Shown here one piece after another: positions 11,801 to 21,724 of a DNA stretch of 50,385 nucleotides. Source of the DNA: a virus; the IMG/VR virus record IMGVR_UViG_3300024264_000053, positions 1 to 50,385 of that record; one strand, 5' to 3'. Made by a program: the position numbers and the translations under genes. Under the pieces are notes generated by a model. That model ran no database searches and was not told the DNA's origin. It saw only the letters and a program-made list of their open reading frames with translations. Position 1 is the stretch's first letter; the number at the start of each line of letters is the position of its first letter.

Positions 11801-14800
11801 TTTGAAGATTTTGCATCGACTCCGTATGTGTGGGTCGGCATAGATCAAGACACTGACTGGAATGTTTATAAATTAATACCGACGACATTTAAAATTGTTG
11901 ACACCAGCAATCTTGATACTACTACAACTATTACATTTAATAAAACTGTTACAGGAATAGAAATCGGCGACATAGTTGGTATTTACAGTGCTGGATTTTT
12001 TGTAGTGAATTCTGTATTAAACAATTCAATTACAATCACAGTTGCATCGGGAACTGTTATTTTACCCGGCGCAGAATTGCTGTTTAAATTTGAAAGCGTT
12101 AGGAAAGCAACAATCGCCGACATAAACTTGCTCGCGGAAAATACTAGTATCGACGACGATCTTGTTTGGGTAGATAACGACGGCACTGATAATTGGAAAG
12201 TATATAAAAATTCCACAGTATATCAAACACCACAAAACATAGTTAATCCTAATGAGTTTGAATACGATAACGTAGAAGGGTTCGGACAGACTATAGCCGC
12301 TAGTTCTGATAATTTAACATTAGCAGTTGGATCAATTAACGTCGAGGTTTCTTCTAATATTAGCGGAGTTGTACATGTATATTCTAGAGACACTGAAGAT
12401 ACTGAGTTAGTAAGAATACAAACTATAACACCACCCGAAGACCATATAGATTCTATAACTGCTACTCAAAGTTTTGGCGAAAGCATTGCTATTAGTGTTG
12501 ACGGCGAGTATCTTGTAATAGGGTCACCTACAGCAAGCAATGTACTTACTAGATACAACGGCGAGTTTAGCGAAAACACTACATACCTAAAAAACGACAT
12601 AGTACAGTATAACGAACTACTTTGGGCTGCACAGCAAAAAATATTAGCATCAACTGAAAATATAATCTATAGCAGTTTCGATAGCTATGCGTTTGTAGCA
12701 AAGGATAGCGATAGTAGTGAAATTGCATTAATAGTAGTAGGCGATTATGGAATACCATCAACTTCGGTAGATCACTTGCTTATCAGAGCGCCTATAGACC
12801 AATATGAAGGAACAGATGTAGATTCAACTGCAACAGCAAACATAGGGGATTTTGTTGTTCTTAAATGGAATAATTATTCTGTTAATAATTTATCGTTAAC
12901 GTCTATACAGCCGTTTAACAATTTTTATTCTAGTTCCGTTACAGGTAGCTCGCTCACAGACAGCCATAAAATTTTACAAAAAGTTGATCACATATTTAAT
13001 ATAGAAAATTATCTAATCGAACCTACGATTGGCTCGGTAGTTAGTGTAGACGGAGCCACAGCCAAAGTTGTATATACTAAATCTAATTCTACATCCTTAG
13101 TGATTTATGTAAACGAAACCGTGGGCAATTTTGGACTAAGTGGCACATTATATGTTGATAACGATGTTGAAATAGGAAATTATGTAGAAGAAAATGCAAC
13201 TACTAATGAAAAACTTGGCGGTTATTGGAGGATAAGTTTAGAAAACCCAATAGACACAACAAACGTAGCTTCCCCACTATTTGAAAGAGGCAGAGGTCTT
13301 GTTTACCAGGATATTCTAAAAGAATCAACAGACCCGATTAATTATTACTATAATATTCAAGACTATCTACAACTAATTAGCCCGATTGATTTAAATGATC
13401 AGATTAGTTTTTTAACACACCTTTCTCATACAGGTAATAACTTTAACAATGTAGGAGATATTACTTCAACTTGGTGGCTAGCAAAAACTCCAAAGGTATT
13501 ATCTGATACACTACTAATAGGTGACGAAGTTAGTTTTTATATAGACGAAGCAGGTTCAGTCGATCTTACAAGCTCAGGATTTGATGTTGCTGAATATGCA
13601 GCTGAACCATTTACCTCTGTAAACGGAGTACACACAATTAAAGATTTATGGGACGGGTATATAGATATATCGTTTAATAATATCTTGTCAGTTAATGATG
13701 GAAATCCGTTTGAACCCTTACCAAAATATCAGTTCGATGCTGTTGGGAATCTTATAGAAAACTCTGTATTCGATATTGTAGAAGATCAAGATACTGGAGC
13801 AACAGCCGAAGTAATGTTTTATCAGCGCAAGTTTACTACTGCTCGAATTTATGTTAAGAATGTTTCGGGAACTTGGAGTTCTGGAGACAACTTCGGCAAT
13901 AGTACAAATATAATAAGAAAAGCAAATGTTTCGTTATTCCCAAGAAGCTACGAATCAGCAGCAATTCCTTCAGAAGTTGACAGACAGTTTGGCGAAGTAA
14001 TACAAACTTCAGTAGGCACTGCTGATGTAGGAAAATTAGTAGTGTTCGAAAATACCTTTAATACATCACAAGGTTTTGATCCTGCAAGCAGTACGTTTAC
14101 AACTGATCCTGCTATAATAGATCGAGAATATTGGTTCTATAAAGAAAACTTATCACAGAAAGGAATCTTTAGACCTGCTAGTATTCCTAATGCTGCTAAT
14201 TTAGAATGGAGACAGGTTTATAATATTCCCGTAACTAGTTTCCTAGGAACAACAAGCGGATTAATCAGTGAAGGAATGTTCTCAGTATACAAACGATCCG
14301 CAAGCGGAACATATGAATTAGAAAACAGCTTTGTATTGCCTACTAGGTCAAGTAACTCTAAATTAGGAAGTAACCTAAAGTTTGCTAGAAAAGGCTCAGT
14401 TGACTTGTTATTTGTAGGAGAGCAGGGCAATAGTACTACAACTAATTACGGTAAAATACATATTATTAAAAATGGTACAGACACCAGCGGCACTTACAGC
14501 TGGGAAATTACCAAAGATCAATCGTATAAAGGAACATATAGCCCATTAAGTAATTACAGAGAAACTGATATTGTTATTTTTGAAAATCAGCTGTTACAAG
14601 CAAAAACTAACATAGGGAATACAGAGGCAATTGATCTTAGTAACTGGACTGAAATTGATACTAATCTATCTAGACTAGGATATGTGCCACTAAGCAAAGA
14701 ATTAAAAATTACGGCAGACTCTACAATTTTTGATAGCATAGACGATATTACAAGTTTTGGAATTGACTTTGATGTTAGTGAAACTGGATCTGTGTTAGCA

Positions 14801-17800
14801 GTAGGATTAAGACTGACGCCCGACGACAGTACATCTACAAATGCTATAGGAATATACAGAGAAGTAGCAGGCAATTATATCTTTAGTCAAAAGATAAACG
14901 CTCCTGGTGCCGAAGCTATATCTTCTTTGAGTAATTTTGGTTCTACAGTGTCAATAAGTAGAGACGGAAAACTACTTGTTGTTGGTGAAAGTTTTAATGA
15001 CGATGTATTAAAAGATCAAGGAAAGGTGTATGTGTATACACAAACTAACGGATACTTTGAACTTACACAAACTCTTACTTCCCCAGGCAACGAGTACAAC
15101 GAACAGTTTGGTAAAAAAGTTAGTTTTGATGCTGATCAACTTGCAATATCGAGCATAAAGGGCAATTTAAGCATACCTACTACATTCGATAACAGTACTA
15201 CAACAATAGATAGTAGAACTACACACATAATAGATAATTTAAAAGATAGCGGTGTTGTATATCTATATGAAAGAATTAACAACGTATTAGTGTACGCAGA
15301 CGATATAATTTATGCTGACCAGGAAGATGATAAGCTAGTGAATTTTTCAAAAGCATTAGTTGCAAAAGGAAATCATCTTTATATAACCGCTCCTGAAATA
15401 ACAGACGGGATAGGAGTAATAGAAACTACTCGAAAAGAAGACAATGTATTAGTTACAAGAAGCACTAAGCGATTGTCGGTAAATTTACCAGTATACTTTG
15501 ATGCGTACAACGATTCTGCACTAAGTTTAGCTAATGCAGGACTTTTAGCAGATACGATTTATTATGTTAAAGAAATCAAAAACAATACTGAATTTACAAT
15601 AAAAGAAAGTTTAACTAGTACTATTGAAGTATCTTTAGATAACAATCAACACGCAGTGTTTAGGGTAAGATCTGTAGAAGCATATCAAGGATCAGTATTT
15701 GATTATCGAAAAGCACAAGATTCATTTACTTGGACAACTTATAGATCGCCTATAGCTACTGTAGACATTAATAAAATTAAACATGCATTTTTATACAATA
15801 CGAAAACTAATGAAATAGTTGAATACATAGATGTAATTGATCCCTTACAAGGAAAGATAGTTGGTATAGCAGAACAAGAATTAAGTTTCAAACTACTCTA
15901 TGATCCAGCAGTATACAATACTATTAACGATACATTAATTGAAGATATTACCGATGCATGGGGAGAAGAATATGTTGGCAAATTATGGTGGGATTTAAGC
16001 ACAGCTCGTTTTATTAATCCTTACCAAGATAATGCAATATATCAAACTAACTACTGGAACACACTCTATCCAGGAACACAAGTAAATGTTTATGAGTGGG
16101 TTGAATCAGCGTTGACACCAGAAGAATGGGATTCTCTTAGCGGCACTGCTGAAGGAGATGCAAACGGCATAACAGGAAATACAAGATCTGGTAGTAGTTT
16201 TTTTGTTAGACGACAAAAATATGACAACGTTGCTCGAAGATTTATTAATAGATACTACTATTGGGTAGAAAATAAAACAACAATACCGACAAAAGAAAAT
16301 AGAGCTATAAGCGCCCAACAGGTAGCAAATTTAATATCTAACCCGAGACAGCAAAGCTACAGATTCATGGCGCTGATATCAAGTGATCGTTTGGCATTAT
16401 ATAATTGTAATAATCTTTTATCAAATACAGATATTAGTTTGAATATACAGTACTGGACAGTAGACAATCAAGAACAAAACATACATAATCAGTATCAAAT
16501 AATAAGTCAGGGTCTAGGAACAAGTATTCCGGCTGCCGATATTGAAGAAAAATGGTTTGATAGTCTTGTAGGGTACGATAAATTTAATAGAATTGTACCC
16601 GATCCAGAATTAAGTGTTAAACAACGATACGGAAATCTTCATAAACCTAGACAAAGTTGGTTTGTTAATAAAACAGAAGCATTTAAGCAAGTAATTGATC
16701 GTGTAAATCTAATTCTACTAGAAAACACTGTAGTGGACGATTACAATTTAAGTAGTTTAGATTCTGCAGAAGCAGCTCCTACTACATTTACAAAATTATA
16801 TGACAAAACTGTTGAAACATATGATGAAATAATGTTAATTGGAACAGCAAATCTAAAACAAGCACAATTAAGTCCTGTAATACAAGATGGAAAAATTATT
16901 AGTGTAAACATAGATAATCCGGGTTACGGGTATAGAGTTCCGCCTACGTACACTATTGACGGAACAGGTGAAGATGCTGAATTTAGAGTTTCATTAGATA
17001 TTTTAGGAAAAATAACTTCAGTAGAAGTACTATCTTCTGGCAGTAATTATTTAGATAATACAACTATTACAGTAAGGAAGTATACAGTTTTAGTTGACAA
17101 CGATGTTAATTCTGCCAATAGATGGGCACTGTACGAATATAACGAAACAACCAAGACTTGGGCTAGAACTAGTACACAAAATTATGATGTAAAGGCTTAT
17201 TGGAATAATGTAAATTGGTATGCAACCGGATATACCGACTTTTCACCAATAAAACACGAAATAAGTAGTACTTACGAATTACCTAGTGTAAATGACAGAA
17301 TAGGTGAAATAACAAAAGTAAAAAACGTTGGTACTGGTGGTTGGTTATTATTAGAAAAAATAAACAATTTAGATACAGCTGATTATACTGAAAATTATAA
17401 AACAGTAGGTCGAGAAAATGGCACGATACAACTATTAAGCAGCTTGTACGATGAGACATTAAGTTCGCAATGGGTAAACGGAAACGAACCAGTTACAGAA
17501 CGCCGCATTGTATTGGAAACTATAAGAGATAATATATTTGTTGCAAGTTTACAAAATGAGTATAATCAATTATTTTTTGCAAGTCTGCGCTATGTATTTT
17601 CAGAACAACATAATGTTGATTGGGCCTTTAAAACTAGTTTTGTAAAAGCAATTCATAATGTAGGCGAACTAAGTCAAAAAGTTACATACAATAATGACAG
17701 TCTGTCAAGTTACGAAGACTATGTTCAAGAAGTTAAGCCGTTCAAAACTAAAATTAGAGAGTACAAAAGTGCATACGAAAAAACAGAGCCAACAAATTCT

Positions 17801-20800
17801 GTAGTAACAGACTTTGATTTATCGCCTGTTTATAATCAGAGCCGTGATGTTATAGAAACTAGTAACTCTATTATACAAAATAATACTTTAATAAATGTAT
17901 CAGAAGACCTTAACTTATATCCTGCTAAGTTCTGGAAAGATAACATAGGATACGAAGTAACTAGAGTAAGACTTGCCAATAACGGATCTGGCTACACTCA
18001 GGCTCCTGTTATATTACTAGAAGGCGGCGGCGGAACTGGAGCAACAGCACAAGCATTTGTTAGTCAGGGAAGAATTACAAAGATAAAAGTTACAAATTCA
18101 GGCAACGGATATCTTAGCGCCCCAAGAGTTGTAATTAACGGTAATGTTACTGATACTGGCAAAGAAGCATCGGCTTCGGCAATACTAGGAAACAGTGTTG
18201 TTAGAGGCATACACACTGTAAGTAAATTTGATCGGGTGTCTGGCAACTTTTACATTACTTCATTAAGTACTACAGAAACGTTTACGGGCAACGGAGCATC
18301 TACTAAATTTACTTTAAACTATCCTATGGACTTACAAAATATTAAGGTAGATATCTATGTAAACAATGTTCAGTCTTTAAGAAGTGAATATGCATTTTCC
18401 AACATACTAGATACAAATAAATCTTACGACAGACACTTGGGAACAATTGATTTTACAGATCCTCCTAGCAACGGCGCAGTAATAGAAGTAAGATACTATA
18501 AAAATATAGGAATACTAAATGCCCAAGATAGGATTAATTTATTTTACAATCCTACAACTGGAATGACAGGCAAAGATGTAGCTCAACTTATGGACGGCAT
18601 CGATTACGGCGGCGTCGAAGTTAAAAGTTTCGATTTTAACGTACCAGGCGGATGGGATACTGCTCCGTGGTTTGCAGATATCTGGGATACATACGATTCA
18701 ACTTTTGAAGATGAAATATTTAGAACAGATATTTCAACTCAAGTACTAGAATTAAACAATCCGTTAGAATCAGGAATAATTTACAATATATACCTTAACG
18801 GTGTTAGAATTGATGACGCAGAATTTGATGGAACTTCAGAACTGTCTAATCCAAATGCAATTGTACAAAGTATTACAGGTGCAGGACAGACTGAAATAGA
18901 TATTTCAGAGTCAGGATTAAACATTCCGGTCGGCGACAACGATTTATTGATTGTAAGAAAAATTACATCTGACGGAAGCTTCAAACCTGATCCTGCAAGC
19001 TATGACACACAACTAAGTGGTGGAAATCTTGCGTACTCAACTGCTAAAGGATTAGCCACAGAAGAAATTATTGTCGACGGCGATGGATTTGTTACACCTA
19101 CAACATCTAAAGGACCAGAAGAATTAGTTCCTGGACAATTAGTAGATTCTTTAGATTTAAGAGTTTATCAAAGAGTGTCGTCGGGTGGTTCTCAAATCTT
19201 TAGTCAAGCATGGACGAGTGATGGTGTTAAAGATACTTTTGATTTAGCAATAACACCTAACACACAAGAAGCTGTTTTTGTAAGAGTTAATAGACAAGCG
19301 GTAAATTCGTCAGAATATGCAATTAATTATACTAATAATACAGTTACACTGACTACGATTCCGCCTGTTAATAGCGAAATACATATTATGACAATGGGAA
19401 TTGCAGGAGACAAAATATTAGATATAAATGAGTTAGTAGGCGACGGAAGCACACAAGAATTCATAACTAATATCGACTATCAGGAAGGACTTAATTATTG
19501 GCTACAGATTGACGGTGAACCTCAAGAAATTGAATTATTTGAATCTGAAGAAGCTAGTAGCAAAGTAGGAATTAAATTTACACTAGCACCGGTTGAGGAT
19601 GCAGTTATACATTACGGAATATTTGTCAGCGAAGATGTAACCTACAGTCAAGTTAAACTTGACACGTTTAACGGCGATAGCAGCACAACATCATTTGAGT
19701 TAAGCGTAACACCATTTGAACAAACTCCTACTAATTATAGAGTGTTAGTTACATTAAATAATACTGTACTTAATCCTGGATACAATCGAAAAATTACAGT
19801 TACTGATGCAAGACAGTACCAGCTACAGTTATTCCAGTATCCGTTCTTATCGTTGTTAACTGAAGATCTTACAGTTTATCTAAATGGAGAGGAATTAGAG
19901 CAAAATGCACAATATACATTTGATAATCTAAATAGTATTGTATCATTAATTGGTGTAGGAACACCAGGAGATACATTAGAAATTTTTGTTAACAGCAGCG
20001 CTGATTATGTATTAGAGAATGCAACAATTACACTAACAACAGCACCGAACGATGTTGATATTGTAAAGGTACATCAATTTAGTAATCATGATTTGCAAAA
20101 TGTACAAAGATTTACGTATGAAAATATAAATCGCACTACACTAACTCCAGGAACACAAGATTATATTGAATACCATAATTTGTCAGCAGGTCTTATTAAA
20201 TTAAGAGGTACAGTAATAGATGCACAGTATGTTTGGGTAATTGTAAACGGAACTCAACTTACGCCTAGTGTAGACTATTATGTAACCCCAGATGGTGATT
20301 ATTTGAAATTATCTAAGAAATTGGACCCTAATGATATAATTGATATTGTAGAGTTTACTGCAAGTCCAATTGTAGAAAAATTCGGATTTAGACAGTTCAA
20401 AGACATGCTCAATAGGACTCATTATAAGAGATTGAATAGTAATGCAGCAACCGAACTAGCACAAAATTTAAACATATACGATTTAAGAATAGAAGTTGCA
20501 AACGGAGAAAACTTAGGCGAACCTAACAAACGAGACAACATTCCAGGAATAATTTGGATTAACGGAGAAAGGATAGAGTATTTTGTTAAGGAAGGAAATA
20601 CGTTGCGACAAGTTAGACGAGGCACACTTGGCACTGGCGTCGCAGAAGTACATCTAGCAGGTGAAAAAGTACAAGATCAGGGAGCAACAGAAACTATTCC
20701 TTACAAGGACGAAACTATTAGTACTGTGTTCACTGCTGATACAAGTACAAACCGTTATGTCTTAGATTGGATCCCAACAACTATAAACGAGTTTGAAATT

Positions 20801-21085
20801 TTTGTAGGAGGGCGCCGCCTAAGAAAACAATCAATAGATATGTTTAATCCTGACATTGCTTTAGATTCACCTGAAGGCGACGAAATAGTTGAACAAGAGG
20901 TTACCCTGGTATTAGAAGACGGACAAGCAGTTATAGATTTAACTGATGCACCGTCGGAGGGAACTAAGATAATAGTTATTAGAAAACAAGGAAAATTATG
21001 GAGCGACCTTGGTACTTCGCTAAGTAATGCTAACAACGATATTGCAAGGTTTTTACAATCAGCACCAACCGAGCTACCCGAATAA
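5834..21085 (+). CDS. 7: Giant 5083-residue baseplate wedge/tail structural protein (gp7-like)
   Basis: An uninterrupted frame of 15.2 kb, coupled to gp6 by a one-base overlap. Position after gp6 and the segment near residue 1853 (FYQGFIRDKGTKNSLTKLF), which resembles the DFYSTKGIEAS region of T4 gp7, suggest the wedge initiator gp7, which in T4 has 1032 residues. The order I see is: a conserved N-terminal helical region (about 15-160); beta-rich, Asn/Asp-rich segments; the gp7-like helical region (about 1790-1900); about 2150-3100 with recurrent FG-GAP-like units (GFGQTIAAS, SFGESIAISVDG, NFGSTVSISRDGKLLVVG, QFGKKVSFD), suggesting a beta-propeller; GYGYRVPP and GSGYTQAP/GNGYLSAP repeats (about 3696, 4053, 4091); more beta repeats; and a C-terminal region (about 4850-5083) ending near WSDLG. 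It probably merges a baseplate core with adhesin-like domains. Structural role likely; exact equivalence to gp7 is inference. Confidence 0.72.
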   Translation: MAFENNQNEYPVPNSNNSNRKSASLLPRYFRTPANKKLLASTLDQLTQPGVAEKLNGYFGRRTAKAFHPQDNYIGEVNSQRENYQLEPAAVIKDNLDNVLFYRDYNDFVNIIKSVGSTISDESFLNQQEYYSWNPSIDWDKFVNFREYYWLPAGPTSIDVFGRSKEVQSTFTVTVEQQDDNFVYKFSPPGLTPNPTVKLYRGQTYRFEIDCPEYPIAFAISRSFKPGDAIVVNTSEGIRANGVFDVKLYDNSEYDIGEYIVPPVEGGIVGLEDPENVSTLFNNGIVATEIGEDDQTASTIYVEKGVIEFTVPDIAPDALYYISNTDINTSGVLRILDIEENSEINVEEEIVGKKTYTTTSGFDLSNGMKIKFVGDVSPAEYSEEEFFVEGVGEAIKLINVKDLVIPGVYSEDKPVPFDTDAFDRLPFANANSYAGEKDYITISRASRDRNPWSRYNRWTHKSVIEKSAELNNQTLSLDQNFRAKRPIIEFESGMKLSDFGSYAKQDIDLIDTVTRDAFSNIEGQPGYNIDGVSLVDGMRILFASETDIRVRNKIYRVDFILHNNSRQITLQEVADSNPLENETVLVREGNVNKGTIWYYTGTTWNRAQIKTKVNQCPLFDLFDKDENSFASEVYENTTFAGNKIFSYAEGTGTADSELGFPLSYQNIQNIGDIVYTFNALKDTFTYTINGMETSQCTDIGFIKKYIDRTTYVYTNGWTTAEFESKQSVLRQYSATTEQLNNFDIDTYINSSVLTDLWCRVFVNNNLQKENVDYTFDKTEFNAKIVFASNLQVDDVVLIKTRSSANKTSAGFYEFPSNLEKNPLNENINSFTLGEVNDHVSTMIEDLNNFEGEFPGTSNLRDLGQLDGYGKKFIQHSGPLNLGLYHITNKEENILSAIKFSKNEYSKFKRLFLQTANELGYDGPVKQHVDLILNTMNKDKVETMPFYFSDMLGYAANTRTEYEVTDTNPAYFALNTAFTLNAPSAITVNIYLNSVQLLANDHYTFNSEGFCIVDAGQQPGDIIELYEYESTDGAYIPPTPTKLGLYPKFVPEIYVDDTYEVPTKVIQGHDGSTVKAYDDFRDDLILEFERRIFNNLKQEYRRDIFDIFKLQAGEFRKQGVDKKYIDAGLLADFSDWLKLAGSPDYTSATNLDLSNSFNYDYRQTLSPAGNQLPGYWRSVYKQAFDTDRPHSHPWEMLGFTIKPSWWETSYGPAPYTRDNLVMWEDLQEGIVRKPNKPLRVRSEFKRPGLLGFIPADQNGKLISPIVSGYARGNPQNFGNIIFEFGDIAPVENAWRNSSEYPFSLIKAFILTQPAKTLGITFNLSNIERNKAGQLVLADTQKRITLKDLQFPNSCECSTRTITYGLVNYISNYLLDSIPNYFTYIDRVKAVTNQLGLKIAGFTDKNKFQLILDSRSPLNETNIFIPDENYQIFLNTSSPVNTISYSGVIIEKVTAGYAIRGYDNEQPVFHYNKPNKFQSDVSINVGGITERFLVWTSSQIYQKGANVRYQNRYYRTLTTHTATDDFDNSKFVILDKLPVVGGANATFSKNFSPAVSTLSYGARLLTVQDVVDFLLGYQNYLTSLGFKFEYYNQGLSTIENFNLSAKEFLFWTTQNWSSGSVISLSPAATELTFLRPGYAVDNVIDGFYGYTILNSDGEKIPEEYLSISRESSEFKLTLAGTQDGIYNIKLPLIQTEHVILLDNKTVFNDVIYDKAPGYRQERIKVLGYRTADWTGSFDIPGFIYDEARVTEWSPYTDYALGHIVKYKEFYYAANQRVLGSETFETKAWRILNERPESKLLTNLEYKTNQFADFYDLDTDNFDVEQQKFAQHLIGYQNRQYLQNIINDDVSQYKFYQGFIRDKGTKNSLTKLFDALGSLNKESLEFYEEWAIKQGQYGASTSFEEVEYMLDETKLKLDAQPIELVQTIPDVVTDQVYRILPSEVDLKPEGYAHSSFPTRATNYNEYIKSAGYVHTQDVAASVTTSGELVALSFEDFASTPYVWVGIDQDTDWNVYKLIPTTFKIVDTSNLDTTTTITFNKTVTGIEIGDIVGIYSAGFFVVNSVLNNSITITVASGTVILPGAELLFKFESVRKATIADINLLAENTSIDDDLVWVDNDGTDNWKVYKNSTVYQTPQNIVNPNEFEYDNVEGFGQTIAASSDNLTLAVGSINVEVSSNISGVVHVYSRDTEDTELVRIQTITPPEDHIDSITATQSFGESIAISVDGEYLVIGSPTASNVLTRYNGEFSENTTYLKNDIVQYNELLWAAQQKILASTENIIYSSFDSYAFVAKDSDSSEIALIVVGDYGIPSTSVDHLLIRAPIDQYEGTDVDSTATANIGDFVVLKWNNYSVNNLSLTSIQPFNNFYSSSVTGSSLTDSHKILQKVDHIFNIENYLIEPTIGSVVSVDGATAKVVYTKSNSTSLVIYVNETVGNFGLSGTLYVDNDVEIGNYVEENATTNEKLGGYWRISLENPIDTTNVASPLFERGRGLVYQDILKESTDPINYYYNIQDYLQLISPIDLNDQISFLTHLSHTGNNFNNVGDITSTWWLAKTPKVLSDTLLIGDEVSFYIDEAGSVDLTSSGFDVAEYAAEPFTSVNGVHTIKDLWDGYIDISFNNILSVNDGNPFEPLPKYQFDAVGNLIENSVFDIVEDQDTGATAEVMFYQRKFTTARIYVKNVSGTWSSGDNFGNSTNIIRKANVSLFPRSYESAAIPSEVDRQFGEVIQTSVGTADVGKLVVFENTFNTSQGFDPASSTFTTDPAIIDREYWFYKENLSQKGIFRPASIPNAANLEWRQVYNIPVTSFLGTTSGLISEGMFSVYKRSASGTYELENSFVLPTRSSNSKLGSNLKFARKGSVDLLFVGEQGNSTTTNYGKIHIIKNGTDTSGTYSWEITKDQSYKGTYSPLSNYRETDIVIFENQLLQAKTNIGNTEAIDLSNWTEIDTNLSRLGYVPLSKELKITADSTIFDSIDDITSFGIDFDVSETGSVLAVGLRLTPDDSTSTNAIGIYREVAGNYIFSQKINAPGAEAISSLSNFGSTVSISRDGKLLVVGESFNDDVLKDQGKVYVYTQTNGYFELTQTLTSPGNEYNEQFGKKVSFDADQLAISSIKGNLSIPTTFDNSTTTIDSRTTHIIDNLKDSGVVYLYERINNVLVYADDIIYADQEDDKLVNFSKALVAKGNHLYITAPEITDGIGVIETTRKEDNVLVTRSTKRLSVNLPVYFDAYNDSALSLANAGLLADTIYYVKEIKNNTEFTIKESLTSTIEVSLDNNQHAVFRVRSVEAYQGSVFDYRKAQDSFTWTTYRSPIATVDINKIKHAFLYNTKTNEIVEYIDVIDPLQGKIVGIAEQELSFKLLYDPAVYNTINDTLIEDITDAWGEEYVGKLWWDLSTARFINPYQDNAIYQTNYWNTLYPGTQVNVYEWVESALTPEEWDSLSGTAEGDANGITGNTRSGSSFFVRRQKYDNVARRFINRYYYWVENKTTIPTKENRAISAQQVANLISNPRQQSYRFMALISSDRLALYNCNNLLSNTDISLNIQYWTVDNQEQNIHNQYQIISQGLGTSIPAADIEEKWFDSLVGYDKFNRIVPDPELSVKQRYGNLHKPRQSWFVNKTEAFKQVIDRVNLILLENTVVDDYNLSSLDSAEAAPTTFTKLYDKTVETYDEIMLIGTANLKQAQLSPVIQDGKIISVNIDNPGYGYRVPPTYTIDGTGEDAEFRVSLDILGKITSVEVLSSGSNYLDNTTITVRKYTVLVDNDVNSANRWALYEYNETTKTWARTSTQNYDVKAYWNNVNWYATGYTDFSPIKHEISSTYELPSVNDRIGEITKVKNVGTGGWLLLEKINNLDTADYTENYKTVGRENGTIQLLSSLYDETLSSQWVNGNEPVTERRIVLETIRDNIFVASLQNEYNQLFFASLRYVFSEQHNVDWAFKTSFVKAIHNVGELSQKVTYNNDSLSSYEDYVQEVKPFKTKIREYKSAYEKTEPTNSVVTDFDLSPVYNQSRDVIETSNSIIQNNTLINVSEDLNLYPAKFWKDNIGYEVTRVRLANNGSGYTQAPVILLEGGGGTGATAQAFVSQGRITKIKVTNSGNGYLSAPRVVINGNVTDTGKEASASAILGNSVVRGIHTVSKFDRVSGNFYITSLSTTETFTGNGASTKFTLNYPMDLQNIKVDIYVNNVQSLRSEYAFSNILDTNKSYDRHLGTIDFTDPPSNGAVIEVRYYKNIGILNAQDRINLFYNPTTGMTGKDVAQLMDGIDYGGVEVKSFDFNVPGGWDTAPWFADIWDTYDSTFEDEIFRTDISTQVLELNNPLESGIIYNIYLNGVRIDDAEFDGTSELSNPNAIVQSITGAGQTEIDISESGLNIPVGDNDLLIVRKITSDGSFKPDPASYDTQLSGGNLAYSTAKGLATEEIIVDGDGFVTPTTSKGPEELVPGQLVDSLDLRVYQRVSSGGSQIFSQAWTSDGVKDTFDLAITPNTQEAVFVRVNRQAVNSSEYAINYTNNTVTLTTIPPVNSEIHIMTMGIAGDKILDINELVGDGSTQEFITNIDYQEGLNYWLQIDGEPQEIELFESEEASSKVGIKFTLAPVEDAVIHYGIFVSEDVTYSQVKLDTFNGDSSTTSFELSVTPFEQTPTNYRVLVTLNNTVLNPGYNRKITVTDARQYQLQLFQYPFLSLLTEDLTVYLNGEELEQNAQYTFDNLNSIVSLIGVGTPGDTLEIFVNSSADYVLENATITLTTAPNDVDIVKVHQFSNHDLQNVQRFTYENINRTTLTPGTQDYIEYHNLSAGLIKLRGTVIDAQYVWVIVNGTQLTPSVDYYVTPDGDYLKLSKKLDPNDIIDIVEFTASPIVEKFGFRQFKDMLNRTHYKRLNSNAATELAQNLNIYDLRIEVANGENLGEPNKRDNIPGIIWINGERIEYFVKEGNTLRQVRRGTLGTGVAEVHLAGEKVQDQGATETIPYKDETISTVFTADTSTNRYVLDWIPTTINEFEIFVGGRRLRKQSIDMFNPDIALDSPEGDEIVEQEVTLVLEDGQAVIDLTDAPSEGTKIIVIRKQGKLWSDLGTSLSNANNDIARFLQSAPTELPE

Positions 21086-21088
21086 ATA
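21081..21088 (+). promoter_or_regulatory. Candidate T4-type late promoter
   Basis: AATAAATA overlaps the stop of the giant gene and lies 19 bases before the ATG at 21108. It matches the NATAAATA late box. Motif and position only. Confidence 0.5.
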
Positions 21089-21107
21089 CACTGTGAGAGA
21101 ATAAAAA

Positions 21108-21713
21108 ATGACTGATAACATCAAAGAGAACCAAGGTGTACTTGTACAAGGACACATAAAAATACATGATCCTACAAGCGGAGAAGTATTAATAGACAAA
21201 AGAAATGCTATTCATTATGAAAACATGAGTATAGCATTAGCCGAAAGTCTTGCAAATACAGGACAAGGATTTGTCTATGAAATGAGCTTCGGCAACGGCG
21301 GCACATCAGTTGACCCAACAGGCATCATAACTTACCTTACGCCTAACAGTACAGGCACTAACGCTAGTTTGTATAATCAAACTTTTACAAAAGTTGTAGA
21401 TGACAGAAGCGTTAATAATATTGATCCTGTAAGGAATAAGATTGAAACACGCCACGTAAGTGGCACTAACTATACTGACATACTTGTTACATGTTTGTTA
21501 GATTACGGAGAACCCAGCGGACAAAATGCGTTTGACACAGCAGAAGACGCTGATAATTTATATGTATTTGACGAACTTGGCTTAAAAAGTTATAGTCCTA
21601 ATGGTACAGGCAGGTTGTTAACACATGTAATTTTCCATCCTGTACAAAAATCGCTTAACAGATTAATACAAATTGATTACACAGTAAGAGTACAGAGTTT
21701 GTCAGGAATATAA
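21108..21713 (+). CDS. Virion structural protein of the baseplate/fibre module
   Basis: 201 residues, no signal peptide or membrane segment. It opens with a polar leader and HIKIHDPTSGEVLIDKRNAI, a beta hairpin, followed by a helix (MSIALAESLAN), a glycine-rich loop (MSFGNGGTSVDPTG) and a C-terminal beta region containing FDELGLKSY and a YTVRVQ strand. I know this kind of protein only as an unnamed structural protein between the large baseplate gene and the fibre genes of marine T4-like phages; it does not look like T4 gp8. Its place between the giant wedge protein and the first fibre suggests an attachment or adaptor role, which is inference. Confidence 0.7.
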   Translation: MTDNIKENQGVLVQGHIKIHDPTSGEVLIDKRNAIHYENMSIALAESLANTGQGFVYEMSFGNGGTSVDPTGIITYLTPNSTGTNASLYNQTFTKVVDDRSVNNIDPVRNKIETRHVSGTNYTDILVTCLLDYGEPSGQNAFDTAEDADNLYVFDELGLKSYSPNGTGRLLTHVIFHPVQKSLNRLIQIDYTVRVQSLSGI

Positions 21714-21724
21714 CGGAGGAATAA

